From contig CAMOXX010000143.1 of assembly GCA_946629475.1 (NCBI GenBank), positions 1-7,062 of the forward strand: a stretch of 7,062 bases of DNA. The letters run 5' to 3'. The notes under the pieces were generated by a model. It saw nothing but the letters and a program-made list of their open reading frames with translations, ran no database searches and had not been told where the DNA came from. Of the stretch, positions 1 to 6,803 are shown one piece after another. The position numbers and the translations under genes were made by a program. How positions within the stretch are numbered: the stretch's first letter is position 1; each line of letters opens with the position of its first letter. The DNA is from an uncultured Blautia sp. Lineage in GTDB: Bacteria > Bacillota > Clostridia > Lachnospirales > Lachnospiraceae.

Positions 1-119
1 TGGGGGTGCTGAACCGCCTGCATCTCATAGAGGAATGCGAAGCATTCCGAATATGAGGGTGCTGAACCGCCTGCATCTCATAGAGGAATGCGAAGCATTC
101 CGAATATGGGGGTGCTGAA
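1..119. repeat. Tandem 53-bp repeat array (two full copies plus a partial third), with a hairpin in each full copy
   Basis: Copy 1 (1-53) and copy 2 (54-106) differ at one base (G at 3, A at 56). A third copy matches for 13 bases (107-119) and then diverges into the dgt leader. Each full copy contains the perfect stem-loop GGAATGC-GAA-GCATTCC, at 32-48 and 85-101. The period is not a multiple of three, and the reading frames meet stops or shift between copies, so it is not a peptide repeat. The window opens inside the array, so its real copy number is unknown. I see no TTGACA/TATAAT-type promoter in it. It may be a structured mRNA leader, a spacer between transcription units or an intergenic repeat family; the sequence does not decide. 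Confidence 0.9.
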
Positions 120-135
120 TCAGTGTCCGATACCA

Positions 136-144
136 GGGAGGAGG
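136..144 (+). promoter_or_regulatory. Ribosome binding site of dgt
   Basis: GGGAGGAGG lies 6 nt before the ATG at 151. It settles the start: the in-frame ATGs at 88 and 106 fall in the repeat array and have no Shine-Dalgarno sequence. Confidence 0.85.
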
Positions 145-150
145 CCGAAC

Positions 151-1161
151 ATGAATATCCGTGAAAGGATGGAAGAACGCGAAGCGGAGATGCTCAGTCC
201 GTACGCAGTTTTGAGCCGCTGCTCCGCAGGAAGGGACAGGCCGGAGGAAGAATGCGATGTCAGGACAGCCTTTCAGCGAGACCGTGACAGAATCCTGCAC
301 TGCAAAGCCTTTCGAAGACTGAAGGATAAGACTCAGGTATTTCTGGCACCTCAGGGCGATCACTACCGGAACCGTCTGACACATACGCTGGAGGTTTCGC
401 AGATTGCGCGTACAATCGCAAAGGCACTCCGGCTGAACGAGGACCTTGTTGAGGCGATTGCACTTGGCCATGACCTGGGCCATACTCCGTTCGGCCATGC
501 CGGAGAGAGAGCGCTTAATGAGGCTTCTCAGCATGGATTTGCGCACTACCGGCAGAGTGTCCGTGTAGTTGAGGTTCTGGAAAAGAACGGGGAGGGCCTG
601 AACCTGACAAAGGAGGTCCGGGACGGCATTCTGAATCACAGAACCAGCAGCATGCCTTCTACCCTGGAGGGGCAGGTGGTGCGTCTCTCTGACAAGATTG
701 CCTATATACACCATGATATGGACGACGCCCAGAGGGCAGGTATTATCACGGAGGATGATATTCCTGTGACGCTGCGGATGCTGCTGGGATTCACGACGAG
801 GGAACGCCTGAACACATTTGTACACAGCATTATCGTGAACAGCATGGACAGGGACGAAATTACAATGGCGCCTGAAATTCTCGAGGGAATGCGCGATCTG
901 AGAACGATCATGTTCCGGAACGTTTACGAGAATCCGGTAGCCAAAAAAGAGGAAGAAAAAGCCGAGAACATGCTTAAGGAGCTGTACCGCTGGTACTATC
1001 AGCATCCGGAAAGCATGTCAAAGAAATACCGCGATATGATAGAATATCAGGGCATCAGCACGGACACAGTTGTCTGCGATTATCTGTCCGGGATGACCGA
1101 TCAGTATTCCCTGCTGAAATTTCGTGAAATCTACGTTCCCCGCGGGTGGGAAGTTTTTTGA
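151..1161 (+). CDS. dgt: Deoxyguanosinetriphosphate triphosphohydrolase-like protein (HD domain)
   Basis: 336 aa, a normal length for the short bacterial Dgt-like family. These cytosolic enzymes hydrolyse dNTPs, typically dGTP, to the deoxynucleoside and triphosphate, and so tune the dNTP pool; substrate range varies, so dGTP specificity is inferred. The N-terminal signature RDRDRILHCKAFRRLKDKTQVF-type stretch (about residues 43-64) is clear. The HD metal site is complete: H78 in RLTHTLEV, H107-D108 in GHDLGHTPFGH, and D181 in LSDKIAYIHHD. The last ~60 residues (EELYRWYY-like to the C-terminus) resemble the helical tail of the family. It stands immediately upstream of dnaG and rpoD, the usual place in many Clostridia, which links dNTP supply with replication. 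Its own promoter is not visible, so transcription probably starts upstream of the window. The start at 151 was chosen for the strong ribosome binding site. Confidence 0.93.
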   Translation: MNIRERMEEREAEMLSPYAVLSRCSAGRDRPEEECDVRTAFQRDRDRILHCKAFRRLKDKTQVFLAPQGDHYRNRLTHTLEVSQIARTIAKALRLNEDLVEAIALGHDLGHTPFGHAGERALNEASQHGFAHYRQSVRVVEVLEKNGEGLNLTKEVRDGILNHRTSSMPSTLEGQVVRLSDKIAYIHHDMDDAQRAGIITEDDIPVTLRMLLGFTTRERLNTFVHSIIVNSMDRDEITMAPEILEGMRDLRTIMFRNVYENPVAKKEEEKAENMLKELYRWYYQHPESMSKKYRDMIEYQGISTDTVVCDYLSGMTDQYSLLKFREIYVPRGWEVF

Positions 1162-1189
1162 CACAGAACGGGAGTACCCGCTTTACAAT
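1158..1189 (+). promoter_or_regulatory. Possible promoter for dnaG-rpoD overlapping the dgt stop codon
   Basis: A consensus -35 hexamer TTGACA (1158-1163) overlaps the dgt TGA. Downstream is TTTACAAT. TACAAT (1184-1189) matches the -10 consensus at 5 of 6 positions but at a long 20-bp spacing; TTTACA (1182-1187) has 18-bp spacing but matches only 3 of 6. A small dyad CGGG-AGTA-CCCG (1169-1180) sits in the spacer and could be a regulator site or chance. The position, in the only sizeable gap before dnaG, makes a promoter plausible. It is a sequence-based guess. Confidence 0.4.
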
Positions 1190-1225
1190 TGTTGGCTTGC
1201 AACTGTCCAGAACAGGGCGAAGCAT

Positions 1226-1232
1226 GGAGGGG
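1226..1232 (+). promoter_or_regulatory. Ribosome binding site of dnaG
   Basis: GGAGGGG lies just before the ATG at 1235 (4 nt after GGAGG). It supports this start over the in-frame ATG at 1124, which lies inside dgt and would add 37 residues unlike any primase N-terminus. Confidence 0.8.
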
Positions 1233-1234
1233 CC

Positions 1235-3064
1235 ATGTGGTATCAGGAGGATCTGATTGAGGAGGTACGTGCCCGAAACGACATCGTGGATCTCGTTTCG
1301 CAGTATGTTAAACTGAAAAGGGCCGGAAGCAGTTATGTGGGGTTATGTCCGTTTCATAATGAAAAATCCCCTTCCTTCAATGTATCTCCGGCGAAACAGA
1401 TGTATTATTGCTTTGGCTGCGGCGCCGGGGGTAATGTATTCAACTTTGTGATGCAGTATGAAAACTATACTTTTCTGGAAGCAGTACAGTATCTCGCAGA
1501 GCGGAGCGGTGTGACACTCCCGGAACCGGAGGATTCGCCCGAGGCCAGGCGTGCTTCGGAAAAAAAACAGGTGCTGCTGGAGATCAACAAGCTGGCTGCC
1601 GGCTATTTTTACTATCAGCTGAAGCGCGAGAACGGCAGGAATGCGCTCGAGTATCTGACAGGCAGAGGACTCACCGATGAGACGATTCGCCGCTTCGGCC
1701 TGGGCTATTCCGACAAATACAGTGATGATCTTTACAGATATTTAAAATCAAAGAATTACAGCGATGAAATCCTGAAGGATTCGGGCCTTTTCGTGGTGGA
1801 TGACCGGCGCGGACTGAGCGATAAATTCTGGAACCGTGTAATTTTCCCGATCATGGATGTGAACAGCCGTGTGATCGGCTTTGGCGGCAGGGTCATGGGG
1901 GACGGAAAACCCAAATACCTGAATTCGCCCGAAACCATGATATTTGACAAGAGCCGGAATCTGTACGGGCTGCACGCGGCCAGGACATCCCGGAAGAAGA
2001 ACCTGATCCTGTGCGAGGGGTACATGGATGTTATTACGATGCACCAGGCAGGCTTTACCAACGCTGTGGCATCGCTGGGAACCGCATTTACATCCGGGCA
2101 TGCCAGCCTGGTGCGGAGGTACACTGAGGAGGCGCTGTTGCTTTACGACAGCGATGAAGCCGGCGTAAAGGCGGCGCTCCGGGCGATTCCGATCCTCTCG
2201 GAGGCGGGAATCGCATCCAGGGTGGTTCACCTTGAGCCTTACAAGGATCCGGATGAGTTTATCAAGGCATGCGGGCCCGAGGCTTTTGAGGAGAGGCTTG
2301 AGCAGGCGGAGGACAGCTTTTTATTCCGGATTCATGTGGCCGAGAGGGAATTCCCGATGGAGACCCCGCAGGGGCAGAACCGGTTTTTCGACCGGTGCGC
2401 ATCGTACCTGATCGGGCTGTCCGATGAGCTGGAGCGGAGCCTTTATATTGAGGCGATTGTCCGTGAGTACGGACGGTATGGGATCACATCGGACGGCCTG
2501 AAAAAGAGGGTCGGTGTGCTGGCGATGAAGGGGACTCCTGCGGAGAACCGGACCGAGGCCAGGAACACGGCCAGGGAAATCAGCAAAACAAAAAAGATGG
2601 ATGCGTCCGATATGTCCCAGAAGCTTTTGCTTACCTGGCTTGTCAACTACCCGGATATTTTTCCGGAAGTGAAAAAGTATGTACAGCCGGAGGATTTTAC
2701 CACGCCTCTTTACCGGGAGGCGGCCGAGATGCTGTACGAGCAGGAAAAAGCCGGTGAGATTAATCCGGCGAGGCTGTTAAACCATTTTCAGGACAGTGAG
2801 GAACAGAAGAAGGTGACGGCGCTTTTTCATGCCGATATCCACCTTCAGACCGAGGAGGAACAGAGCAGGGCCTTTGCGGATACGATCATCAAGATCCGGA
2901 CGGAAAGCCTTGCAAAAAAGAACAGAGAGCAGGATCCCGCTGATATGCAGCAGATGCAGGATCTGATTCAGGAACAGAAGGAACTGGAAGCTCTGGTAAA
3001 AAACCGGCAGAATCTTAAGGTTCGTTTCACGCCGGGTCAAACAATGCAGCAGGAAGGATGGTAA
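1235..3064 (+). CDS. dnaG: DNA primase DnaG
   Basis: 609 aa, close to the usual ~600 aa. It synthesises RNA primers for lagging-strand and restart replication and works with the replicative helicase DnaB at the fork. The order is: N-terminal CHC2 zinc-binding domain (about 1-100) with C38-x2-H41 and C59-x2-C62 as ligands; the primase core, including RVIFPIMD (201-208) and KYLNSPET (227-234); the Toprim catalytic fold with E261-GYMD265 and the DSD motif D305/D307; and a more divergent C-terminal region (about 455-600) expected to be helical and to bind DnaB. All catalytic and zinc residues are present. The N-terminus MWYQEDLIEEVRARNDIVD matches the family well and supports the chosen start. 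The gene ends 3 bp before rpoD, so the two are almost certainly co-transcribed and translationally coupled. Confidence 0.98.
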   Translation: MWYQEDLIEEVRARNDIVDLVSQYVKLKRAGSSYVGLCPFHNEKSPSFNVSPAKQMYYCFGCGAGGNVFNFVMQYENYTFLEAVQYLAERSGVTLPEPEDSPEARRASEKKQVLLEINKLAAGYFYYQLKRENGRNALEYLTGRGLTDETIRRFGLGYSDKYSDDLYRYLKSKNYSDEILKDSGLFVVDDRRGLSDKFWNRVIFPIMDVNSRVIGFGGRVMGDGKPKYLNSPETMIFDKSRNLYGLHAARTSRKKNLILCEGYMDVITMHQAGFTNAVASLGTAFTSGHASLVRRYTEEALLLYDSDEAGVKAALRAIPILSEAGIASRVVHLEPYKDPDEFIKACGPEAFEERLEQAEDSFLFRIHVAEREFPMETPQGQNRFFDRCASYLIGLSDELERSLYIEAIVREYGRYGITSDGLKKRVGVLAMKGTPAENRTEARNTAREISKTKKMDASDMSQKLLLTWLVNYPDIFPEVKKYVQPEDFTTPLYREAAEMLYEQEKAGEINPARLLNHFQDSEEQKKVTALFHADIHLQTEEEQSRAFADTIIKIRTESLAKKNREQDPADMQQMQDLIQEQKELEALVKNRQNLKVRFTPGQTMQQEGW

Positions 3065-3067
3065 CCT

Positions 3068-4195
3068 ATGGAAATGAACATGAGCAGGTTCAGCGAAAAA
3101 CTGGTTGAGCTGTTGGAACTCGCGAAAAAGAAGAAGAATGTCCTGGAGTATCAGGAAATCAGCGACTTCTTCAAGGACAGCCCTCTCGACGTGGAACAGA
3201 TGGAAAAGGTGTTTGATTTTCTTGAGGCCAGCGGGGTGGATGTACTTCGCATCAATGGGAATGACCAGGATGAGCTGATGCTGGATGATGAGGTTGAACT
3301 GGAGAATCTTGACGAGGAAGAGGAAGTCGAGCTCGACAAGATTGACCTGTCCGTTCCGGAGGGCGTGAGCATTGAGGATCCTGTGCGCATGTATCTGAAG
3401 GAGATCGGAAAAGTACCGCTCCTTACTGCAGAGGAGGAGATCGAACTTGCCAAAAAGATGGAGGAAGGCGACGAGGAGGCGAAAAAACGCCTCGCAGAAG
3501 CGAACCTTCGTCTGGTGGTCAGCATCGCAAAGAGATATGTAGGCCGCGGAATGCTGTTTCTGGATCTGATTCAAGAAGGAAACTTAGGGCTCATCAAGGC
3601 GGTCGAAAAGTTTGATTACCGGAAGGGCTACAAATTCAGTACTTACGCTACATGGTGGATCAGGCAGGCGATTACCAGAGCCATTGCGGACCAGGCGCGT
3701 ACCATCCGTATTCCGGTACATATGGTTGAGACGATCAACAAGCTGATCCGTGTTTCGAGACAGCTGCTTCAGGAGCTGGGGCGCGAACCTACCCCTGAGG
3801 AGATTGCGGCTGTAATGGAGATGCCTGTGGACAGAGTGCGGGAGATTCTGAAAATATCCCAGGAGCCTGTTTCGCTGGAAACTCCGATCGGTGAGGAGGA
3901 GGACAGCCATCTTGGCGACTTCATCCAGGATGACAATGTTCCGGTGCCGGCAGATGCCGCCGCATTTACACTTTTGAAGGAACAGCTCTCCGAGGTCCTT
4001 GGAACGCTGACGGAGAGGGAGCAGAAGGTGCTCCGCCTGCGCTTCGGCCTGGATGACGGCAGGGCGCGCACGCTGGAGGAGGTCGGAAGGGAGTTTAACG
4101 TTACACGTGAGCGTATCCGCCAGATTGAGGCGAAGGCGCTCCGGAAACTCCGCCATCCGAGCCGAAGCCGCAAGCTGAAGGATTATCTGGATTGA
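3068..4195 (+). CDS. rpoD: Primary (housekeeping) RNA polymerase sigma factor RpoD/SigA
   Basis: 375 aa, the length of Gram-positive SigA rather than the longer proteobacterial sigma-70, which carries a large non-conserved insert. It directs RNA polymerase to -35/-10 promoters. Region 1.1 is about residues 5-62, followed by a very acidic linker (66-92, rich in D and E). Region 1.2 begins at DPVRMYLKEIG (104-114). Region 2 spans about 144-215, with NLRLVVSIAKRY, LDLIQEGNLGLIKAVEKFDY and the -10-binding stretch YKFSTYATWWIRQAITRAI. Region 3 covers about 216-300. Region 4 (about 305-372) carries the -35-binding helix-turn-helix, ending VTRERIRQIEAKALRKLRHP. The ATG at 3068 has AGGAAGGATGG (3051-3061) upstream; in-frame ATGs at 3074 and 3080 are possible but worse spaced. 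The purine-rich site lies inside the 3' end of dnaG. Confidence 0.98.
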   Translation: MEMNMSRFSEKLVELLELAKKKKNVLEYQEISDFFKDSPLDVEQMEKVFDFLEASGVDVLRINGNDQDELMLDDEVELENLDEEEEVELDKIDLSVPEGVSIEDPVRMYLKEIGKVPLLTAEEEIELAKKMEEGDEEAKKRLAEANLRLVVSIAKRYVGRGMLFLDLIQEGNLGLIKAVEKFDYRKGYKFSTYATWWIRQAITRAIADQARTIRIPVHMVETINKLIRVSRQLLQELGREPTPEEIAAVMEMPVDRVREILKISQEPVSLETPIGEEEDSHLGDFIQDDNVPVPADAAAFTLLKEQLSEVLGTLTEREQKVLRLRFGLDDGRARTLEEVGREFNVTRERIRQIEAKALRKLRHPSRSRKLKDYLD

Positions 4196-4207
4196 GGCGA
4201 AGGCGCT
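4123..4207 (+). repeat. Exact 18-bp direct repeat around the 3' end of rpoD
   Basis: GATTGAGGCGAAGGCGCT occurs at 4123-4140, inside the codons for the IEAKAL motif of region 4, and again at 4190-4207, running across the rpoD stop codon into the intergenic gap. The copies are 67 bp apart and are read in different frames (ATT GAG GCG versus GAT TGA GGC), so protein selection does not explain the second copy. The match stops sharply at both ends. Confidence 0.85.
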
Positions 4208-4217
4208 ATATATCCTT

Positions 4218-4224
4218 GGAGGAA
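4218..4224 (+). promoter_or_regulatory. Ribosome binding site of trmK
   Basis: GGAGGAA lies in the 37-bp rpoD-trmK gap; GGAGG ends 10 nt before the ATG at 4233. The spacing is slightly long but no better start is near. Confidence 0.7.
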
Positions 4225-4232
4225 ATGATAAG

Positions 4233-5042
4233 ATGACTGCTCTGCGATTGTCAGACAGGCTGCATATGATCGCTTCGATGGTGACACCGGGCAGTATCCT
4301 GGCAGATGTCGGGTGCGATCACGGCTATCTGCCGATATGGTTGGTGAGCCGGGGAATCATTCCGAAAGCGGTTGCCCTGGATGTAAACAGAGGCCCCCTT
4401 CAGCGGGCTGAGGAGCATATCAGGAGCTGCGGGCTGGAGTCCAGTATCGAAACGAGGCTTTCGGACGGCCTTGCGGCCCTCCAGCCCGGAGAGTGCAGTA
4501 CGCTCGTAATTGCGGGCATGGGCGGTCCGCTGATGGAGCGGATTCTGGAAGACGGCATGGATCTGCTGCCTGGCTTTAAAGAGCTTATTCTGCAGCCGCA
4601 GTCCGATATTCCGCATTTTCGCGGATGGCTTTATGATCATGGCCTGGCTGTTCTTGATGAAAGAATGGTGAAGGAAGAAGGCAAGTTCTACACAATCATC
4701 AAAGCATGCGATATCAAAGCATACGGCATTAAAGCATGCGGCATTGGACCATCGATTCAATGCGATAATAGAATAATAGAAAACAATTCGGAGCCCGATA
4801 TTCGGGCCGGCGTGCCGACAGATACGGAGCTGTACTGCGGCCCGGTGCTGCTTCAAAAAAAAGATCCGGTACTGTTCGAGTATCTTCTTTTCCGGAGACG
4901 TGTGTGCGGGGAGATTATTGACAGCCTTTCCGCATCCGGCAGCACAGCGGCAGCCAAACGGCGCAGAGAAGTTGAGAAGGAGTTGGACATTATCCAGAAA
5001 GCCCTGCAGCAGGCAGGCTGGATTGGAGGGGAATATGGCTAA
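4233..5042 (+). CDS. trmK: tRNA (adenine(22)-N(1))-methyltransferase TrmK
   Basis: 269 aa. TrmK uses S-adenosylmethionine to methylate N1 of A22 in the D-loop of certain bacterial tRNAs. The Rossmann-like methyltransferase domain occupies about residues 1-155. The SAM-binding loop is ADVGCDHGYLP (24-34), the acidic residue after the second strand is D50 in AVALDVNRGPL, and GMGGPLMERIL (95-105) and LQPQSD (120-125) are the family motifs. The C-terminal part (about 200-265) is helical and charged, consistent with the TrmK coiled-coil tail. Family members are usually about 230-240 aa. The extra length falls between the domains (about 156-195), where three 5-residue repeats sit. The gene follows rpoD as in many Firmicutes, including Bacillus (yqfN). 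Its last 8 bases overlap the next gene, whose ribosome binding site lies within it. Confidence 0.93.
   Translation: MTALRLSDRLHMIASMVTPGSILADVGCDHGYLPIWLVSRGIIPKAVALDVNRGPLQRAEEHIRSCGLESSIETRLSDGLAALQPGECSTLVIAGMGGPLMERILEDGMDLLPGFKELILQPQSDIPHFRGWLYDHGLAVLDERMVKEEGKFYTIIKACDIKAYGIKACGIGPSIQCDNRIIENNSEPDIRAGVPTDTELYCGPVLLQKKDPVLFEYLLFRRRVCGEIIDSLSASGSTAAAKRRREVEKELDIIQKALQQAGWIGGEYG
4698..4742 (+). repeat. In-frame 15-bp tandem repeat (three copies) inside trmK
   Basis: Three 15-bp units, 4698-4712, 4713-4727 and 4728-4742, encode IKACD, IKAYG and IKACG (residues 156-170). The units differ by a few bases. The repeat starts right after the KFYTI strand that closes the methyltransferase domain, so it lengthens a linker rather than disturbing the active site. 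Confidence 0.85.
5025..5031 (+). promoter_or_regulatory. Ribosome binding site of the TGS-kinase gene
   Basis: GGAGGGG lies inside the trmK 3' end, with GGAGG 5 nt before the ATG at 5035. It decides the start against the in-frame ATG at 4900, which would add 45 residues read out of frame from trmK. Confidence 0.8.
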
Positions 5043-6699
5043 ATACTTTACTGTCACAATAGATGGTGAAAAGAAGGAATATCCGGAAAAGACAACTCTC
5101 CGGGAGATTGCTGCCGATTATCAGTCCCGGTTTCCGCATCAGATTATTCTTGCGCGGGTCGACGGAAAGCTGTGCGAGCTGAGACGGAAACTGAAAAGAG
5201 ACTGCGAGCTTCGCTTTGTGACAACGGCGGAGACAGCAGGGCACAATGCCTACAAGAGAACAGTGGTCTTTATTCTGCTGAAAGCAATCTATGATAAGGT
5301 TGGCAAAAAAAATGTGGAGAAGGCTGTAATCCGCTGTGCGGTGGACAACGGGATATACTTTTCCATGGAAGGGATGGACGGTGTCTCACAGGACTTCCTC
5401 GATCAGGTGAAGGAGAAGATGAAGGAGATCGTCAGGAAGGATATCGTGATCAATAAGCGAACGATGTCCACGGACGACGCGCAGCTGCTTTTTCACAAGC
5501 ATCATATGTATGACAAGGAAAAGCTGTTCCGCTACCGCCGAAGTTCCACCGTAAACATTTACAGCATCGAGAATTTTGATGATTATTATTATGGATATAT
5601 GGCAGACCGGACCGGTGTCGCCGATGTGTTCGACCTGAGAAAGTATGATCAGGGCTTTCTTCTTTTGCTGCCGCGGAAATCCTCCCCGGAGACGCTCGAC
5701 GAGCCGGCTGTACAGGATAAGATATTCCATGTTCAGAAGGAGACCAAGGAATGGGGAGAAAAACTCCATGTTTCGACGGTCGGGGATCTGAACGACCTGA
5801 TCGCGCGGGGAGGGATCCGGGATCTGATTCTGATTCAGGAGGCGCTCCATGAAGCCAGGATTTCCGCGATTGCGGAAAAGATCGGGGCATTGAAAAATGT
5901 GCGCTTTGTGATGATCGCCGGGCCTTCTTCGTCCGGAAAAACATCGTTCTCGCACAGGCTGTCCGTGCAGCTGTCGGCGCACGGCTTCACCCCGCATCCG
6001 ATCGCGGTTGACAATTATTTTTTGAACCGGGCCGATACTCCTCTGGATGAAAACGGGGAGATGAATTTTGAGTGTATCGAGGCAATTGACACGGAAGGGT
6101 TTAACCGGGATATGCAGGATCTGCTTAATGGAAAAGAGGTTGCACTTCCGACTTATAATTTTATCACCGGGGAGAGGGAGTACCGCGGGGATACGCTGAA
6201 GCTTGGAAAAGACGATATTCTCGTGATTGAGGGAATTCATGGATTGAACCATGCGCTGAGCTATTCTCTTCCGGATGAGAGCAAGCTGCACATTTATATC
6301 AGTGCGCTCACACAGCTCAACATTGACGAGCACAACCGGATTCCTACAACGGACGGACGCCTGATCCGCAGGATTGTGCGCGACGCGAGGACGCGCGGCG
6401 TTACGGCGGAGGAAACGATAAAGAGATGGCCGTCGGTGCGGCGCGGGGAGGATGAGAATATTTTCCGTTTTCAGGAGCGGGCCGATGTTATGCTGAATTC
6501 GGCGCTGGTGTATGAGCTGGCCTGTCTGAAGGTTTACGCGGAGCCGCTTCTCTCGGGAATTCCGAGGGAATCGGAGGAATTTGAGGAGGCGAAACGCCTG
6601 CTGAAGTTTTTTGATTATTTCCTGCCGATACCGGGAGACGATGTACCGAATAATTCACTGCTGAGGGAGTTTATTGGGGGGAGCATCTTCCGGGTTTGA
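5035..6699 (+). CDS. TGS-domain nucleoside kinase (uridine kinase / phosphoribulokinase family)
   Basis: 554 aa. The likely role is ATP-dependent phosphorylation of a nucleoside, probably uridine or cytidine, for salvage; the substrate is inferred from family. A ubiquitin-like TGS domain (about 1-63) and a threonyl-tRNA-synthetase second-additional-domain-like region (about 68-210) precede the kinase. In that middle region the first His of the synthetase HxxxH zinc/editing motif is present (H70), but the second is lysine (K74), so editing activity is unlikely. The P-loop kinase domain is about 285-505: Walker A GPSSSGKTS (296-304), VDNYF with D326 as likely catalytic base, and IEGIHGLN (399-405). 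The C-terminus (506-554) is the tail usual for this group. The 8-bp overlap with trmK implies translational coupling. The domain order is known among Clostridia and Thermotogae proteins annotated as nucleoside or uridine kinases, so it is not a new fusion. Confidence 0.88.
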   Translation: MAKYFTVTIDGEKKEYPEKTTLREIAADYQSRFPHQIILARVDGKLCELRRKLKRDCELRFVTTAETAGHNAYKRTVVFILLKAIYDKVGKKNVEKAVIRCAVDNGIYFSMEGMDGVSQDFLDQVKEKMKEIVRKDIVINKRTMSTDDAQLLFHKHHMYDKEKLFRYRRSSTVNIYSIENFDDYYYGYMADRTGVADVFDLRKYDQGFLLLLPRKSSPETLDEPAVQDKIFHVQKETKEWGEKLHVSTVGDLNDLIARGGIRDLILIQEALHEARISAIAEKIGALKNVRFVMIAGPSSSGKTSFSHRLSVQLSAHGFTPHPIAVDNYFLNRADTPLDENGEMNFECIEAIDTEGFNRDMQDLLNGKEVALPTYNFITGEREYRGDTLKLGKDDILVIEGIHGLNHALSYSLPDESKLHIYISALTQLNIDEHNRIPTTDGRLIRRIVRDARTRGVTAEETIKRWPSVRRGEDENIFRFQERADVMLNSALVYELACLKVYAEPLLSGIPRESEEFEEAKRLLKFFDYFLPIPGDDVPNNSLLREFIGGSIFRV

Positions 6700-6701
6700 G
6701 G

Positions 6702-6719
6702 AAGAAGCTCAGGCTTTTT
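6702..6719 (+). terminator. Weak intrinsic-terminator candidate after the kinase gene
   Basis: Three bases past the stop codon, AAGAAGC-TCAG-GCTTTTT can form a 7-bp stem (one G-U pair) with a tetraloop. The T run is part of the 3' arm and no free T tract follows, and the stem has only two G-C pairs. It is therefore a poor terminator on its own. The large palindrome just downstream may be the real transcript end. Confidence 0.3.
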
Positions 6720-6725
6720 GTGAGT

Positions 6726-6798
6726 GAGTCCAAAGGGGCAGGTTCCCTGACTTATTTCCATAATGGAAACGAGTCAGGGAACCTGCCCCTTTAGACTC
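6726..6798. repeat. 73-bp near-perfect palindrome (long stem-loop)
   Basis: The 36-base arms 6726-6761 and 6763-6798 are reverse complements except at three positions: 6731/6793, 6753/6771 (G-U in RNA) and 6754/6770. In RNA the tip would be a loop of about 5 nt (ATAAT, 6760-6764). The core AAAGGGGCAGGTTCCCTGAC is mirrored at 6772-6791. There is no T tract after either arm, so it is not a canonical intrinsic terminator, though it could still stop polymerase or protect the 3' end. It encodes no protein and is far too small for a transposase. A miniature palindromic mobile element or REP-type repeat is likely; no clear target-site duplication is visible. Confidence 0.88.
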
Positions 6799-6803
6799 AG
6801 AGT

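Noticed and set aside
88..150. N-terminal extension of dgt from the ATG at 88
   Set aside because: The codons come from the repeat array and have no ribosome binding site; the ATG at 151 has a strong one and fits the family length.
1124..1234. N-terminal extension of dnaG overlapping dgt
   Set aside because: It is translated out of frame from dgt, has no similarity to primase and is made unnecessary by the ribosome binding site at 1226.
1935..1975. TTGACA inside dnaG as an internal rpoD promoter
   Set aside because: No acceptable -10 hexamer at 16-18 bp. A similar TTGACA in the kinase gene (near 6087) has only a 3-of-6 match.
3476..3493. GAGGCG-A6-CGCCTC stem-loop inside rpoD
   Set aside because: It results from codons for EEAKKRLA, a conserved protein stretch; a similar stem in the kinase gene near 6587 has the same cause. 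Inside an essential gene it is unlikely to terminate transcription.
4251..5057. 268-aa open frame antisense to trmK, and similar long antisense frames elsewhere (25-1005, 2777-3574, 5386-6333)
   Set aside because: Each lies opposite a well-recognised gene and shows no family motif. They are shadows of codon bias in the sense genes.
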